From: Limnephilus marmoratus
Taxonomy: Eukaryota > Arthropoda > Insecta > Trichoptera > Limnephilidae
Reading direction: 5' to 3'
Length of the DNA stretch: 64,000 nucleotides
Assembly (NCBI GenBank): GCA_917880885.1
Contig: OU862922.1
Span: forward strand, 20,646,627 to 20,710,626
The notes under the pieces are model-generated. The model had not been told where the DNA came from, did not search any database, and saw nothing but the letters and a program-made list of their open reading frames with translations. Positions 1 through 10,670 of this stretch are shown piece after piece. A program made the translations under genes and the position numbers. Position 1 is the first letter of the stretch. Every line of letters starts with the position of its first letter.

Positions 1-144
1 CTGTTGATTTCCCCGCATTAATTTTTGTTGACTGTAGGTCGTGTTAGTGTTACTTCACAATGTTCTTTTGATTTCTTCATCTTCGTTTTTTCTAAGCAGT
101 TGTCGTTGTTTTTAAACTTGTTTATCTCCATGATATGGAAAGAC

Positions 145-349
145 GGTGACCGGACAACTCAGAATGAAACCAACTCAGAAGCACCCCAGAAAGGTCATTA
201 AGAGTGATGATAAAAAAATATTTTAAAATTGGTTAAATAGCTTAAGTTAAGTTAGGGTTACCGGCTATTTTAAAATTATTTTTTCATAGCTTTTAATGAC
301 CTTTCTGAGGTGTTTCCGAGTTGGTTTCATTCGGAGTTGGCATGGAACC
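145..349. mobile_element. Palindromic MITE (hAT-like), copy 1
   Basis: The two ends are imperfect inverted repeats: the left end reads GGTGACCGGACAACTC and the right end, reverse-complemented, GGTTCCATGCCAACTC. The inner parts also pair (CCAACTCAGAAGC against a matching right arm). The 8-bp GGAAAGAC lies directly outside both ends (137-144 and 350-357), which fits a hAT-type target duplication. Related copies occur at about 45151-45342 and, as a fragment, at about 18670-18815. No coding capacity. Confidence 0.6.
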
Positions 350-612
350 GGAAAGACAATATATAATTTTGTGGCATGGAATTTATGGCTTTTCTGGCCA
401 AAAGACGTATTTACAGTCGTAACAATACTATTGTTGAGTGAGGACGTCTACTTTGTGATACTCCACTGCTTAACTACTCTTAGTATTCACACCAATAAGT
501 TTGTACCTACTATATTACATTCCGTTTACCAGTGATCATAAAGTGTGTTGTAGGGTGACCACCATTCATTTATAAGTTGTGAGTCATTATTTATTTAAGT
601 AAATCGTTTACA

Positions 613-1419
613 ATGCCCAACAATCAGAATCTAGTGCAAACTAGGTCTAAGGCATCGGATTCTCCAGCAGTAAACGAGGATTATTTTGGAAAAATTGTAA
701 AATACATGGATAAAAAAATGGAAGAATTTAAGCTACAAGTTTTTGCAAGAATTGAACTTGAATCGTCAACACTGAAAAAAAATCTCGAATCTGAGATATC
801 CGACATGAGAAAAAGCATTGAATTTATTGGTCAGCAATATGATGAAATAACTAATAATATCGGAAACATGATGCAATTAAAAAAAAATGTGGATAACTTG
901 GAAAACGCAAATTCTATCAAAGATCTAAAAATAAAACATTTAGAAATTCGCCTAGCTGATATAGAACAACAAAATGTAAGCTATAATTGTGCTGAATTGT
1001 CTGGCCTAGAAACCTTGATGAATGAAAATTCTGTGGAAACCGTGGAAAGATTCATAAAAAAATTTGACATTCGGATTGAACCAGGTAGAATAAATAAAGT
1101 TACTCGATATCCTGATAAAACTATTAATAAACCCGGAGCTCAGAGGATGATCATCCATTTCAAAGATGAAAAGTCCCAATCTGAATTTCTCAACGCACGC
1201 AAAAGTATAAAGCAATTGAAGGACAGGAACATCTTCATTGGAGAAGTTCTATCATCATATTCCAAAACCCTTCTTTGGAAAACTAAACAAAAAGCTAGAG
1301 AAGCTAAATTTCAATTTGTGTGGTTTCGGAACAATAAAATTTGCGTGAAAAAGAACCCAGAACTATCTTCAAGAGTTATTATCATCAAACACGAAGATGA
1401 TTTGAATAATTTGTCGTAA
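613..1419 (+). CDS. LINE ORF1 protein with coiled coil and FP25K-like C-terminus
   Basis: 268 residues with no internal stop. Residues of about 20-130 are rich in K, E, L and I and read as a coiled coil, as expected for a LINE nucleic-acid chaperone or trimerisation region. The C-terminal third (about 150-268) has the layout of the FP25K-type domain found in insect LINE ORF1 proteins, ending in FVWFRNNKICVKKN followed by a conserved I/V-rich strand. The same layout is clearer in the ORF1 at 53590-54402. The stop lies 38 bases before the ORF2 start, the usual two-ORF arrangement. The likely role is binding element RNA and assisting target-primed reverse transcription. The domain assignment is from memory of the family. 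Confidence 0.7.
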   Translation: MPNNQNLVQTRSKASDSPAVNEDYFGKIVKYMDKKMEEFKLQVFARIELESSTLKKNLESEISDMRKSIEFIGQQYDEITNNIGNMMQLKKNVDNLENANSIKDLKIKHLEIRLADIEQQNVSYNCAELSGLETLMNENSVETVERFIKKFDIRIEPGRINKVTRYPDKTINKPGAQRMIIHFKDEKSQSEFLNARKSIKQLKDRNIFIGEVLSSYSKTLLWKTKQKAREAKFQFVWFRNNKICVKKNPELSSRVIIIKHEDDLNNLS

Positions 1420-1457
1420 TCCTCCCCCCTAAGTGTGACACTTTTATTGAAAAAAAA

Positions 1458-3662
1458 ATGGATGATTTGGAAAACGTAAATAATATAACCGACAATACTG
1501 AACCTAACATAACTTTTGAAGATTCATTATCTTGCAAAAATTTTTTGAAAGATTCAAAATTTTCTTTACTATGCATGAATATTAGAAGTATAAGCAAGAA
1601 TTTTGATGAAACTGTTTCTATGCTGGATTGCATTAATCATCGTCCGGAAGTACTAGTCTTTACAGAGGCTTGGCTGAGCAGTGTAATTAATATGCCTAGC
1701 ATTCCAGAGTACGTAGTCTACAAAACTATGATGAACAATTTACAAAATGATGGAGTAGTTATCTATGTAAGACAAAACATTCAGGTTACTGTTGAGGAAA
1801 TTGCTCTCCCCAGTGCAAACTGCTTGAAAATGCAATTATCCAATACCTTATATTTATTAGCTGTATATCGATCTCCATCCCAGACTAAAATAGATAACTT
1901 TTTCGACTCATTGAATGAATTCCTTGCATCTGAATCCTTGCAAAATAAGGAGATTATCTTATGTGGGGACTTAAATATTGATACCCTAGATTTGAAGAAC
2001 ATAAAAACACAAAAATACCTATCACTTCTGGCACTTCATGGTTTGAAGCCCATAATAAACTCACCAACAAGAGTAACTCCTAACAAATCTAGCTGCATTG
2101 ATCATATTAAGGCAAAATCAAAATTTGAACCACAAGGAGCTGCTTTTACTACTGGCATAACAGACCATTATGCAATTTTAATGAAGTATATGAGCTTAAA
2201 TCTACATAATATTTCAAATAATAACGTAAAACCTAAATTTGTTGTTAACAACCACCTCTTGAAGACCAAATTAAAGGAGGAATCCTGGGATATAGTTCTA
2301 TCAACAAATGACGTCAATCTGGCAACTGATAATTTCATAAAATGTTTGAAAACCCATGTGCAAAGTTGTACGTCAGTACAAAAAGAGAAACATATTATGA
2401 AACATCTAAAACCATGGATAAACGCTGGATTAATCAAATGCCTCAGAACACGTGATAAATTGCACAACAGATGTAGAAAAGAAAGCTATAACTTGGAACT
2501 GCTTGAATATTATAAGCGATATCGAAACTGGTGTTCTAGGATAATACGAACAACAAAACAAGCATATTTCAGAAGAAAATTAGATGACGTCAATGGTAAC
2601 ATTAAACAACAGTGGACAATTATAAAGGAGGCCATAAACCTTAAAAAGGAACAAACTACCATAAAAAAATTGAAAATTAATAATGTTATTACTTCAATGG
2701 AAGAGAGTCCAAATATAATTACTAATCACATTAATGACTTCTTCAGTGATATTGGTCCAAGTTTCGCTAACAATTTGTGCAGTGATAATAAAACCAGTGA
2801 GACGTATCTTGTGAATGATTTTAAATCTGAACTTCAAATTACCGGAGACAATTTTGACTTTAAGGCAACTAACATTTCTGAAGTGACAAACGTGATAAAT
2901 GATTTAAAAATGTCTTTCTCATGCGGTATTGATTCTATAAGTGTTATGATATATAAACTCCATATATCCGAATTAGCTGGTCCCATATCTCATATTATTG
3001 ATATTAGCTTCAAGAGTGGGATGTTCCCTTCTCACTGTAAGAAAGCTAAAGTGATTCCTCTTTTTAAAGGTGGAGATCAACTAGATGTCAATAATTATAG
3101 ACCTATATCCCTACTCAACACGCTTTCAAAAGTAATAGAGAGATTGGCTAAGTCGAGATTGGTATCATTCTTAGAAACAAATAAACTACTCTCTAGCAAT
3201 CAGTTTGGTTTCAGAGAAAATAAAGGAACAAGTGATGCAGTATTGAGGGTATTGTCGAAAGTCACTAGTGCCCTGGATTATGGAAACAAAGCCTTAGCTG
3301 TGTTTTTAGATCTATCAAAAGCATTTGACACCGTTTCCCATGGATTACTCCTCAAAAAATTATCTTCTCTTGGCATTTCACATTCCAGTACAGCATTAAG
3401 TTGGTTCAAATCCTATCTTAGCGATAGAACACAACAAGTAGAGATAAATAATAATTTAAGCATTAGCAAACAAATCTCTTTTGGGGTTCCACAAGGTAGT
3501 GTACTTGGACCAATATTGTTTTTAATCTACATTAATGATTTGTGTAATTTAGATATTCCTGGTAATATTGTTAGTTTCGCAGACGACACTGCTTTAATAT
3601 TTGAGGGTAAAACCTGGAAAGATGCTTTTGACAAATGTGATTCAGGATTAAGAATAGTAAAT
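1458..3662 (+). pseudogene. LINE ORF2, N-terminal part: AP endonuclease plus reverse transcriptase, broken by insertion
   Basis: About 735 residues of ORF2 remain before LINE-B interrupts the frame. The AP-like endonuclease occupies roughly residues 30-260, with motifs MNIRS, FTEAWL, LCGDLNID and ITDHYAI. The reverse transcriptase follows: VIPLFKGGDQ, NNYRPISLLNTLSKVIERL, QFGFRENKGTS, the motif A aspartate in VFLDLSKAFDTV (about residue 616), FGVPQGSVLGP, and the catalytic FADD near residue 707. After residue 735 the open frame runs into the 5' end of LINE-B and ends artificially at 3761. The missing C-terminal part resumes at 7258, after the poly(A). The protein cannot be made from this copy as it stands. 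Confidence 0.85.
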
Positions 3663-4225
3663 TTGGTAGGCGGGTATGGGTACCGCCGCCCTGGGAACCA
3701 TTTATTGGATGACCAACACCTCTGCCACAGGTCACCCCAAGTGGTTCGCTACGTTTGGTGACTTAGCAGTGGTGCCCGGGTTCTTGGGGTAATGTTTGTC
3801 TAGGCCTTGATGGCGGGTGCGTCGGCCCACCTTCTGCGTGGCGGGCCGGATCGGGAGATGCTGGTTGAGGGAGACCCTTTACAACCGGTTACCGCTGTCC
3901 GGGTCGCTCGGTAGTACAGGGGCCCGACCCTCAGGCTCACGACTGAGGGTGGGCTGCCCCATCAACGAGTGTAAAAACCCCGCCGCTGCTGTTGTGCCGG
4001 TTCGTGACCGGAGGGGACCCAGCAGTAGCGTTTGGGGCGCATTGGGCGACCTCTCCAGCCGGACTCTCCCTGCCCATCGCCTTGCACCGCAGTGGGTGGG
4101 TTGGATACATACGTCCGTCACTCCTGGAAACTCTGAATCCCAGCATCCTACCCACCCCTTTACCTTTTCCCTCCCTGACCTTCCTTCCCCTCATATCACA
4201 CTTAAATAACCCTACAAATAAAATC

Positions 4226-7171
4226 ATGAATTTACAACCATCAACAAATAACGTCATTACAGCGGCGAGGAGTAGGCGTCCCCGGTGCGGGCCAAAACTG
4301 TTGGTGAATTACACCAACATTCGCGGCCTGCACACCAATTTAAATTCTGTCCACCACCACCTTTTTTCCCAACGCCCAAACCTTCTTTTCCTGTCTGAAA
4401 CCCAGATAGCTGAGCCTGTAGACACCTCCTATCTGAACTGCCCGGGCTTCACCCTCGCAGGCAAGTTCAGACCTAAAGGAGGTGTCTGTCTCTATAGTCG
4501 AGCTGACGTCAACTGTGTGCGACTGTTGAATCTGGAAAACTCCAGATTCGACGTAATGTGGGTACGCGTCAATCTTGCCAGTACGGTAAGATTCTACGCG
4601 TGTTTATACCGCTCACCGAACCTTAGCGAATCAGACACGTCCGAGCTCTTCAAACACTTAAGCGATACTATTGATGACCTCTTGCCCCGCTACCCTACGG
4701 CAGAGTTTGTGGTCCTGGGGGACTTCAATGTTCATAACGAACCTTGGTTGAAGTTCTCAGGATCAACAGACTCGGCTGGACGCCAAGCGGAATCCTTTGC
4801 CCTTTGCTACGGATTGGAACAAATGGTTCAGGAGCCTACAAGGGTTCCTGATGTCCAGACTCACCGTTCCAATCTGTTAGATCTATTTTTAACTACTGTG
4901 CCACACGGTTACAGGATTGAAGTCACAGCGTCTTTAGGATCGTCCGACCACTGCCTGGTGACGACATCAATCCCTGTAAACTTCAGACCACCAAACGAGA
5001 GGCTGAAGAGAAAAGTGTGGCACTATAGGTCAGCAGATTGGTTCGGTCTGCGGGCACATTTTAATGCTTTTCCGTGGTCAGCTGTCTGCTTTCGGACTTC
5101 GGATCCCTCAAGATGTGCCCAGGAAATTGGTGAAGTCATCACATCCGCGATGGATGGCTTCATCCATTCTACTGTTAAGGAAACTGGTGTGGGCTCAAAG
5201 CCGTGGTTCAGTCGACAATGCGCTGAAGCAGTGCGACGAAAAAACGCGGCTTACCGAGCCTACAACACATCTAGAACATCCGAAGACAGAACAGCTTACA
5301 ACAAAATGGCAAAGGAAACCAAGAGAATCATAAATAGGTCGAAATTGGAGCACGACCTGCAGATCAGCAGAAAGCTGGCTGCATGCCCGCATGGCAGCAG
5401 GCAATTCTGGTCGCTTGCGAGCTCAATAGGTCGCAATTTCTGCAAATCCAGTTTGCCACCTCTCACCAGACCTGACGGCTCACTAGCAAACACCGCCACC
5501 GAAAAGGCAAACTTATTAGGTAAAATGTTTGCGGATAACTCAACCCTCGATGACCAAGGTGCTGTCCCGACGTCGGTTCCTCACTGCGGTTTTCGTATGA
5601 AAAAGCTGAGGATTCGGCATCGGGAAGTACTCCATGTTTTACGAGGGCTTGATGTTAATAAAGCTAGTGGGCCTGACGGAATACCTGCCCTGGTACTGCA
5701 GAGGTGCGCTGCAGAAATAGCTCCAATTTTGACGAAGCTTTTTAAATTGTCCCTGAAGACTGGCTCTGTGCCCTCTGGTTGGAAAAAAGCGGTTATCCAT
5801 CCTATTCCAAAGAAGGGTGACCGCTCCAACCCGGCCAACTACCGCCCCATAGCGATCACATCAGTTCTGTCTAAGGTGATGGAACGTGTGATCAACGACA
5901 AACTGCTCACATACCTCGAGAAGAACAAAATTATTAACGACCGTCAATACGGATTCCGGCGGAACCGCTCGTGCGGTGATCTTCTCGCGTATGTGACGCA
6001 TGTTTGGGGGCGATGCCTGGAACGTTTCGGTGAGACCCAAATGGTTGCACTGGACATCTCCAAGGCCTTTGACCGGGTTTGGCACCGAGGACTTGTCAAC
6101 AAACTGCATTCTTACGGACTTCCCGCATCCTTGTGTATGTGGATTGCCGACTTCTTGAGGGAGAGGTCGATTCAGACGGTAGTCGATGGTTTCACTTCTT
6201 CCTCACACTCGATAAATGCTGGCGTCCCGCAGGGATCGGTTCTGTCTCCGACTTTGTTTTTGTTGCACATCAACGACCTTTTGTCATGTGCACCAATTCA
6301 CTGTTACGCGGATGACAGTACAGTTCATGATAGCTTTTTGTTTGACAAGCCCCCAAAGGGCTCACAAACTCCAACAGCTCGTAGGGCTTTGAAGCAAAGA
6401 ATGGACGGTTACCTCGAGAGTGTTTTCTCTTGGGGTAAAAATAATCTCGTTGAATTTAATGTTTCAAAGACCCAATCTTGTCTGATTACGTCTAAAAGGG
6501 ATCGAAATGAAAATCTAGTCTCTTTCAACGGAAGCAATCTTCCGAACAGGCCCTCCATTGATATGCTTGGTGTAACCCTAAGTGACCAGCTCAGGTATGG
6601 GGGCTCCATCGAAGCCAGAGTAAAGTTAGCCTCCCAAAAACTGGGCGTACTGTACAGGGCCCGCAGATACTTTAATAGTACACAACTGCTAACCTTGTAC
6701 AAATCACAAGTACGCCCCACGGTTGAATTTGGCAGCCATCTCTGGTCTGGAGCTCCAAAATACCTGAAAAATACCCTCGACTCTGTGCAGAAACGGGCGG
6801 TCCGTTTGATAGATTCTCCCATCTTAACAGACGGATTGCAATCTTTAGAGCACAGGCGTCGGGTGGGAATGCTATCCTTGTTCTACCGGTATTACAATGG
6901 AAGATGCTCTGAAGAACTAGCATCATTGATCCCTTCGGCACCGGTGCATAGTCGGGAAACACGCCAAACGCGTGCCCAACATTTGTACACGGTTGACATT
7001 TGTCACATGAGAACGGGTCGTTTCTTCGACTCGTTCTTGTGTTCAACAGCTCGGCTGTGGAATGATTTGCCGGCCTCTGTGTTTCCTCCTTCCTACAACA
7101 TGGGTCTCTTCAAGACCAATGTTCATTCCTTCCTCTCCTCAAAAAGACTCTCCACACAGCATCCCAGATGA
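4226..7171 (+). CDS. LINE endonuclease/reverse transcriptase, intact
   Basis: 981 residues from the methionine at 4226. The frame is open upstream to 3992, but that part is low-complexity proline/threonine-rich sequence, so I place the start at MNLQPSTNN. The AP endonuclease covers residues of about 20-250 with NYTNIRGLHTN, FLSETQI, VVLGDFNVHN and the SDH motif GSSDHCLV. The RT covers roughly 450-750 with HPIPKKGDR, NYRPIAITSVLSKVMERV, YGFRRNRSCGDLLAYV, motif A VALDISKAFDRVWH, AGVPQGSVLSP and catalytic CYADDST. The C-terminal region (SQVRPTVEFGSHLW, LDSVQKRAVRLID) is typical of insect LINEs of this group. All catalytic motifs that I can check are present, so the product could be active. It would nick target DNA and prime reverse transcription there. 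Confidence 0.9.
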   Translation: MNLQPSTNNVITAARSRRPRCGPKLLVNYTNIRGLHTNLNSVHHHLFSQRPNLLFLSETQIAEPVDTSYLNCPGFTLAGKFRPKGGVCLYSRADVNCVRLLNLENSRFDVMWVRVNLASTVRFYACLYRSPNLSESDTSELFKHLSDTIDDLLPRYPTAEFVVLGDFNVHNEPWLKFSGSTDSAGRQAESFALCYGLEQMVQEPTRVPDVQTHRSNLLDLFLTTVPHGYRIEVTASLGSSDHCLVTTSIPVNFRPPNERLKRKVWHYRSADWFGLRAHFNAFPWSAVCFRTSDPSRCAQEIGEVITSAMDGFIHSTVKETGVGSKPWFSRQCAEAVRRKNAAYRAYNTSRTSEDRTAYNKMAKETKRIINRSKLEHDLQISRKLAACPHGSRQFWSLASSIGRNFCKSSLPPLTRPDGSLANTATEKANLLGKMFADNSTLDDQGAVPTSVPHCGFRMKKLRIRHREVLHVLRGLDVNKASGPDGIPALVLQRCAAEIAPILTKLFKLSLKTGSVPSGWKKAVIHPIPKKGDRSNPANYRPIAITSVLSKVMERVINDKLLTYLEKNKIINDRQYGFRRNRSCGDLLAYVTHVWGRCLERFGETQMVALDISKAFDRVWHRGLVNKLHSYGLPASLCMWIADFLRERSIQTVVDGFTSSSHSINAGVPQGSVLSPTLFLLHINDLLSCAPIHCYADDSTVHDSFLFDKPPKGSQTPTARRALKQRMDGYLESVFSWGKNNLVEFNVSKTQSCLITSKRDRNENLVSFNGSNLPNRPSIDMLGVTLSDQLRYGGSIEARVKLASQKLGVLYRARRYFNSTQLLTLYKSQVRPTVEFGSHLWSGAPKYLKNTLDSVQKRAVRLIDSPILTDGLQSLEHRRRVGMLSLFYRYYNGRCSEELASLIPSAPVHSRETRQTRAQHLYTVDICHMRTGRFFDSFLCSTARLWNDLPASVFPPSYNMGLFKTNVHSFLSSKRLSTQHPR

Positions 7172-7217
7172 CATAGGCCCTGAGGGAAATTATTTTCCTC
7201 AGGGCCTCCTGTGTGGA
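7151..7217 (+). other. 3'-terminal two-part RNA hairpin of LINE-B
   Basis: An outer stem (TCCACACAG at 7151-7159 with CTGTGTGGA at 7209-7217) encloses an inner stem (GGCCCTGAGG at 7176 onward with CCTCAGGGCC ending at 7206). The hairpin spans the stop codon and ends just before the poly(A). The derivative at 61052-61366 keeps the corresponding region. It is likely the structure recognised by the element's reverse transcriptase; that role is inferred from other LINEs. Confidence 0.65.
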
Positions 7218-7222
7218 GTTAA

Positions 7223-7225
<3 letters not shown>

Positions 7226-7257
<32 letters not shown>
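7226..7257 (+). repeat. Poly(A) tail of LINE-B
   Basis: An uninterrupted run of 32 A marks the 3' end of the nested insertion. The LINE-A reading frame resumes immediately after it. Confidence 0.9.
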
Positions 7258-7260
<3 letters not shown>

Positions 7261-7954
7261 TTGGCTAAATAATAACATCTTTACTTTGAACACATCAAAA
7301 ACAAAATATGTAACTTTTAGCATATCATCAAAAAGTCAGCCTTCTAACACTCATAATCTAATTATACACAATTGTCTGCAAAATTGTAATTGTAATTGCC
7401 ACCCTTTAGAAAGAGTAGACTGTATAAGGTACCTAGGTGTAAATATTGATAAATATTTGAGATGGAATGACCATATTGACATGTTAACAAAAAATATCAG
7501 GAGACTTACCTATATTTTTAAAGAACTTCGTCATATACTGGATAAAGATAAATTAAAATCTGTCTATTATGCCTTAGTACAATCTCGACTTTCTTACAAT
7601 ATTGTATGCTGGGGATCCTGTCTAAAGTCCAATGTAGAGCCACTAAATATTGCTCACAAATTAATTCTTAAAGTCATGTACAAAAAAAAATTTCGTTATC
7701 CATCGAAACTTCTTTACAAGGAATCTGACGTTATGAGTATAAAACAGCTGTACATCTCTAAAATAATTTGTAAATTTTTTATCAATATTTATTCTGCAGA
7801 AAGAACCCAACAAATCCATACCACTAGAATTGGCTCAAGAATGAACTTTGTCGCAATAAGTACTAAAACATCTTTTGGCCAAAGAAACTTTTTATATCAG
7901 GCTCCACTTCTGTTTAATATTCTGCCAGATTACATAAAGTCTCCAATTCATTAG
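7258..7954 (+). pseudogene. LINE-A ORF2, C-terminal part
   Basis: Continues the frame interrupted at 3662. The join gives RIVN followed by SWLNNNIFTLNTSKTKYV, the expected post-catalytic RT segment, then VDCIRYLGVNID, YYALVQSRLSYNIVCWG and the LINE C-terminal domain (NILPDYIKS). It ends at TAG 7952-7954. No stop or frameshift is visible, so before the LINE-B insertion ORF2 was apparently open over about 965 codons. Confidence 0.85.
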
Positions 7955-8663
7955 CGAAATTTAAAAAAAATGTTAAGATTTTTGTGTTGTCAGAGGATTG
8001 GCATACTATTTTTTCATCCTTGGCCTTTTTTTAAATAATAAAAAAAAAACATATTTTAAAATAATAAGATATATATATACATACATATTTTTTAAATAAC
8101 CAGATTTTATTTGAGTCCCATTTGTCAAAATCGGAGTGTCACCCTAGTTGTTTTGAACTACCTTTGTTTCTTGGTGGGTATAGTAATTAAGGATTTGTTT
8201 TATGGTCTATATTGTTACAAATTACCCATCTGGTCACCAATATAATATTGTTATTTCTTACTTTCCGCATATAATATTTTAGTGTTTTGGATGTAGTGTT
8301 TTGTATTTTAGTGATTTTTTTGTATTTTAGTGATTTGTGTGTAAATGCACCACTCAAATTTATAAATTTAACCTCAATACAGGCTCCTAGTCCTAGTGAG
8401 GTTAATATTTTTGTATGTAAAAAAATAAGAACGCATGTATGGTGAGAAATCTATATAAATAAATAAATAAATAAATTTAATTTTGGGATGTTCAGTAAAT
8501 TTGGGATTTTCGTCTTTGTAAGGTAGGTGTATTGGTCAGTAAGAAACTATTTTTTTCTTTTAAATTTGAATAGAGCATTTTTAATGGAATTTTATAATGT
8601 ACGAATCATTAGCAACTTACACATAAATTCAATAATAACACACATTAATACAATAAAAATTAC

Positions 8664-8748
8664 TTACATGCGCCGGGATACAATCCCGTGATCTCTGAAT
8701 TCATAGTACAGGATCTTAACCACTTGACCACGAACGGAGGTCGTGAAA
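8664..8748 (-). mobile_element. tRNA-derived SINE head
   Basis: Read on the minus strand, an A-box-like segment (TGGTCAAGTGGTTAAG) is followed by a B-box-like segment (GGGATTGTATCCCGG), and an AT-rich stretch follows. The cloverleaf-like order and spacing fit the SINE heads seen at 39242, 41665, 43865, 62820 and 63360. Confidence 0.6.
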
Positions 8749-8759
8749 TATAATATTTA

Positions 8760-9740
8760 CAGTCAAAACAAATAAAGCAAACAAAGAAATAAATAAAATC
8801 AAGTGTTGCAAGAAACTTGATTACCAAGCAAAAATACTGAGCTAAATCTGGTTCAGTGATTTGCTTTGAATTGGAAAATTGGAACTGATTGTGACAAGAA
8901 TTCAGACAAGCGATAAAGTATCCAGCTATTATACAATATTGTAACAGAAATTTTTAAAGTAGCTAGTAGGAGTAAGCTGGTGAATGCGTGACGAGAGCGT
9001 TACGAAAAGTGTGATCGAGCGAGGCGAACGGAAGTTGATAGGGAGATATAATTTAGTGAAGTTTACTTCAGTCGTGTGGTCTAAAGCACACTCGTATTTT
9101 TTTTAATAATTATTGTTGCGTCATTTTCAAAATTGTTTCTGATCTGTTAAGAATCAGACTATCCCGTTATTTTTAACGCATCTACGCTAGTTGTGAATAT
9201 TTTAAAAATTATATGCGCATTTTGATACCCCAAATAACATCATTAAATTTAAATTACACTATCGAAAACGTAATTTTACTAATTAAGTTTCCACGTTAGC
9301 TTGTTCGTTCATGCTTGCTTAAACATGCAAAAATATTCTAGCAGCAGTATTTTGTTAACTGATAACACTAGCTTCAAATATGTTTATTTTATTTCGATAA
9401 AACCAGGGGAGCCTTTTTAATTAAAATAAAAATAACAAATTTCGGCGACACCAGCAAAATTCGACAGAAGGCAAAACTAGTTTGGAACTTTTAAAATACA
9501 AGTTCTCTGATGAAATATTTTATTAACAATAATTCTGGGTGGGAATCCTTGGAAACCAGTTGTGCAAAGACCTTCAATGGGCATTTAATTAAATATCTCA
9601 GCGCAAAAAGTACAACTTATCCGACGGGTCTGCAGTTTAACCACAGTTACTCAACCTTTTTTTACCGCTGGGGCCCTAATATGAACATCACCCACATCGA
9701 CACGAAAAAAGACTTTAACCTGTAAATTTATCTTTGGGTC
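8760..9740. other. Gene-free AT-rich stretch
   Basis: No coding region, RNA gene or clear repeat boundary recognised. A short open frame at 9510-9725 has no recognisable motif and I do not treat it as a gene. A GC-richer patch at about 8980-9040 may be a piece of an older repeat. Confidence 0.5.
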
Positions 9741-9744
9741 TCCG

Positions 9745-9880
9745 ATGGTGACCCGACAATTGATCCGGCGACAATTTATTGGCCTGCTGTCGTTGATCCC
9801 CTCGACAGTTTTCCGGCGACAATTGGCACCCCGACAGTTGATCCGGCGGACAGTTGACCCGCCGGACAGTCTATCCCCAA
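9745..9880. repeat. Cluster of degenerate GACAATTGATCCGGCGACA-type repeats
   Basis: Variants of CGACAATTGATCCGGCGACA recur several times in about 135 bp, some in the form CCGACAGTTGATCCGGCGGA. The spacing is irregular. It resembles the subterminal repeat zone of a DNA transposon, but I see no matching second end. Confidence 0.5.
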
Positions 9881-10119
9881 AAGGATTATTTCTTCAAGTA
9901 AGTATGCAAAGAGAATATATGGCCGTACAACCAAAGTCTATATACTTATATCTGTAGGCGTCTTGAGTGAAAATCCGCCATACAAATAGTTTTACTAACA
10001 ATAATTCCGACTCCCCGAAGAAGCATAATAACCGGTAATAACAAAACACGACATGCTTGTACGCGCAGTCGGCTTAGCAAAAAAACGCTGAAGGTTCCTA
10101 TTTGTATATAATAGAACTT

Positions 10120-10310
10120 ATTTTATCTGGATACCACTGAGTGAGAGACCCAACTGCTCCCAGCCGTCTGGAGTGAGACTATGGCATCCCCAATTTTGGT
10201 ATGTTGTGCGGCTGAAGGTAGTGGGGAGGGGTAGGAGATGTGGAAAATGTACCTGGCTAGTTACACCAGGGCGATGTCGGAAGCATTTCCCACTCTGAAA
10301 TAGTATTTTT
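10120..10310 (-). mobile_element. SINE tail fragment (no tRNA head)
   Basis: Shares CAACTGCTCCCAGCCGTCTGGAG-type sequence, ACTATGGCATCCCCAATT and the purine-rich GGGGAGG segment with the complete SINEs at 39238, 62487 and 63053. The tRNA-derived part is absent. Confidence 0.6.
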
Positions 10311-10449
10311 ATTCAAAAGCATCAAGTGTAAAATTATTTGTAATATACTATACTATAATAAGTAATATTAGTTATATGGTTTTTGTATTTCTTCGCTGTG
10401 TATAGTGTATATAAATAGTACACGAATGCATATGTATAAAACTTGAAAA

Positions 10450-10670
10450 AAAGAATTATGTACATATACGCATATAATCTAATCTTTATGCATGTCTTTT
10501 TCTCTTTTCTATTTTCTAGTTTATTTTAATAATTTTTCCAATTTTCAGCATATTTATATATTGAATCCATATGTTTACACTAGACTTACAAAATAAATCT
10601 ATTCCATAGGTCACCATGAAACAGGCAGCCGCCTAGTCGGTGATTTAATGTAAAATATATTGCAGCGGGT
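10450..10670 (-). repeat. Dispersed repeat, related to 23640-23870
   Basis: On the minus strand it contains ACTAGGCGGCTGCCTGTTTC, a following CATGGTGACC block and a GAAAATTGGAAAAA block, in the same order as on the plus strand at 23640-23870. The second copy lies about 240 bp upstream of a hammerhead-like core at 24114, so both may belong to a Penelope-type element. The family is unassigned. Confidence 0.5.

Larger units (their letters stand above)
3663..7257 (+). mobile_element. Single-ORF CR1/Jockey-group LINE (LINE-B) nested in LINE-A
   Basis: Apparently full length: a GC-rich 5' UTR of about 560 nt, one long ORF, a 3' hairpin and a 32-A tail. The 5' boundary is supported by an independent derivative at 61052 that begins at the same GGAGGCGGGTATGG-like sequence. 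The GC content is clearly higher than that of LINE-A. No ORF1 is evident upstream of the endonuclease-RT ORF. The intact frame and long pure poly(A) suggest a young insertion. The target-site duplication is not clear because the downstream flank joins the poly(A). Confidence 0.85.
520..8480 (+). mobile_element. CR1/Jockey-group LINE (LINE-A), split by a nested LINE
   Basis: A two-ORF non-LTR retrotransposon with ORF1, a short spacer, ORF2 and a 3' UTR that ends in an (AAAT)-type simple repeat near 8455-8475. LINE-B (about 3663-7257) interrupts it inside the reverse transcriptase. The 5' limit is uncertain, somewhere between 350 and 612, and I could not find a target-site duplication. A second, 5'-truncated copy of the 3' end lies on the minus strand at 60361-60865, which confirms that the 3' UTR belongs to the element. 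Confidence 0.8.

Noticed and set aside
1006..1215. Minus-strand frames under LINE-A, and similar frames opposite LINE-B (5195-7046)
   Set aside because: Shadows of the real ORFs on the other strand.
3992..4225. Upstream extension of the LINE-B ORF to the first ATG
   Set aside because: This part is low-complexity leader sequence without LINE similarity; the start at 4226 is more plausible.
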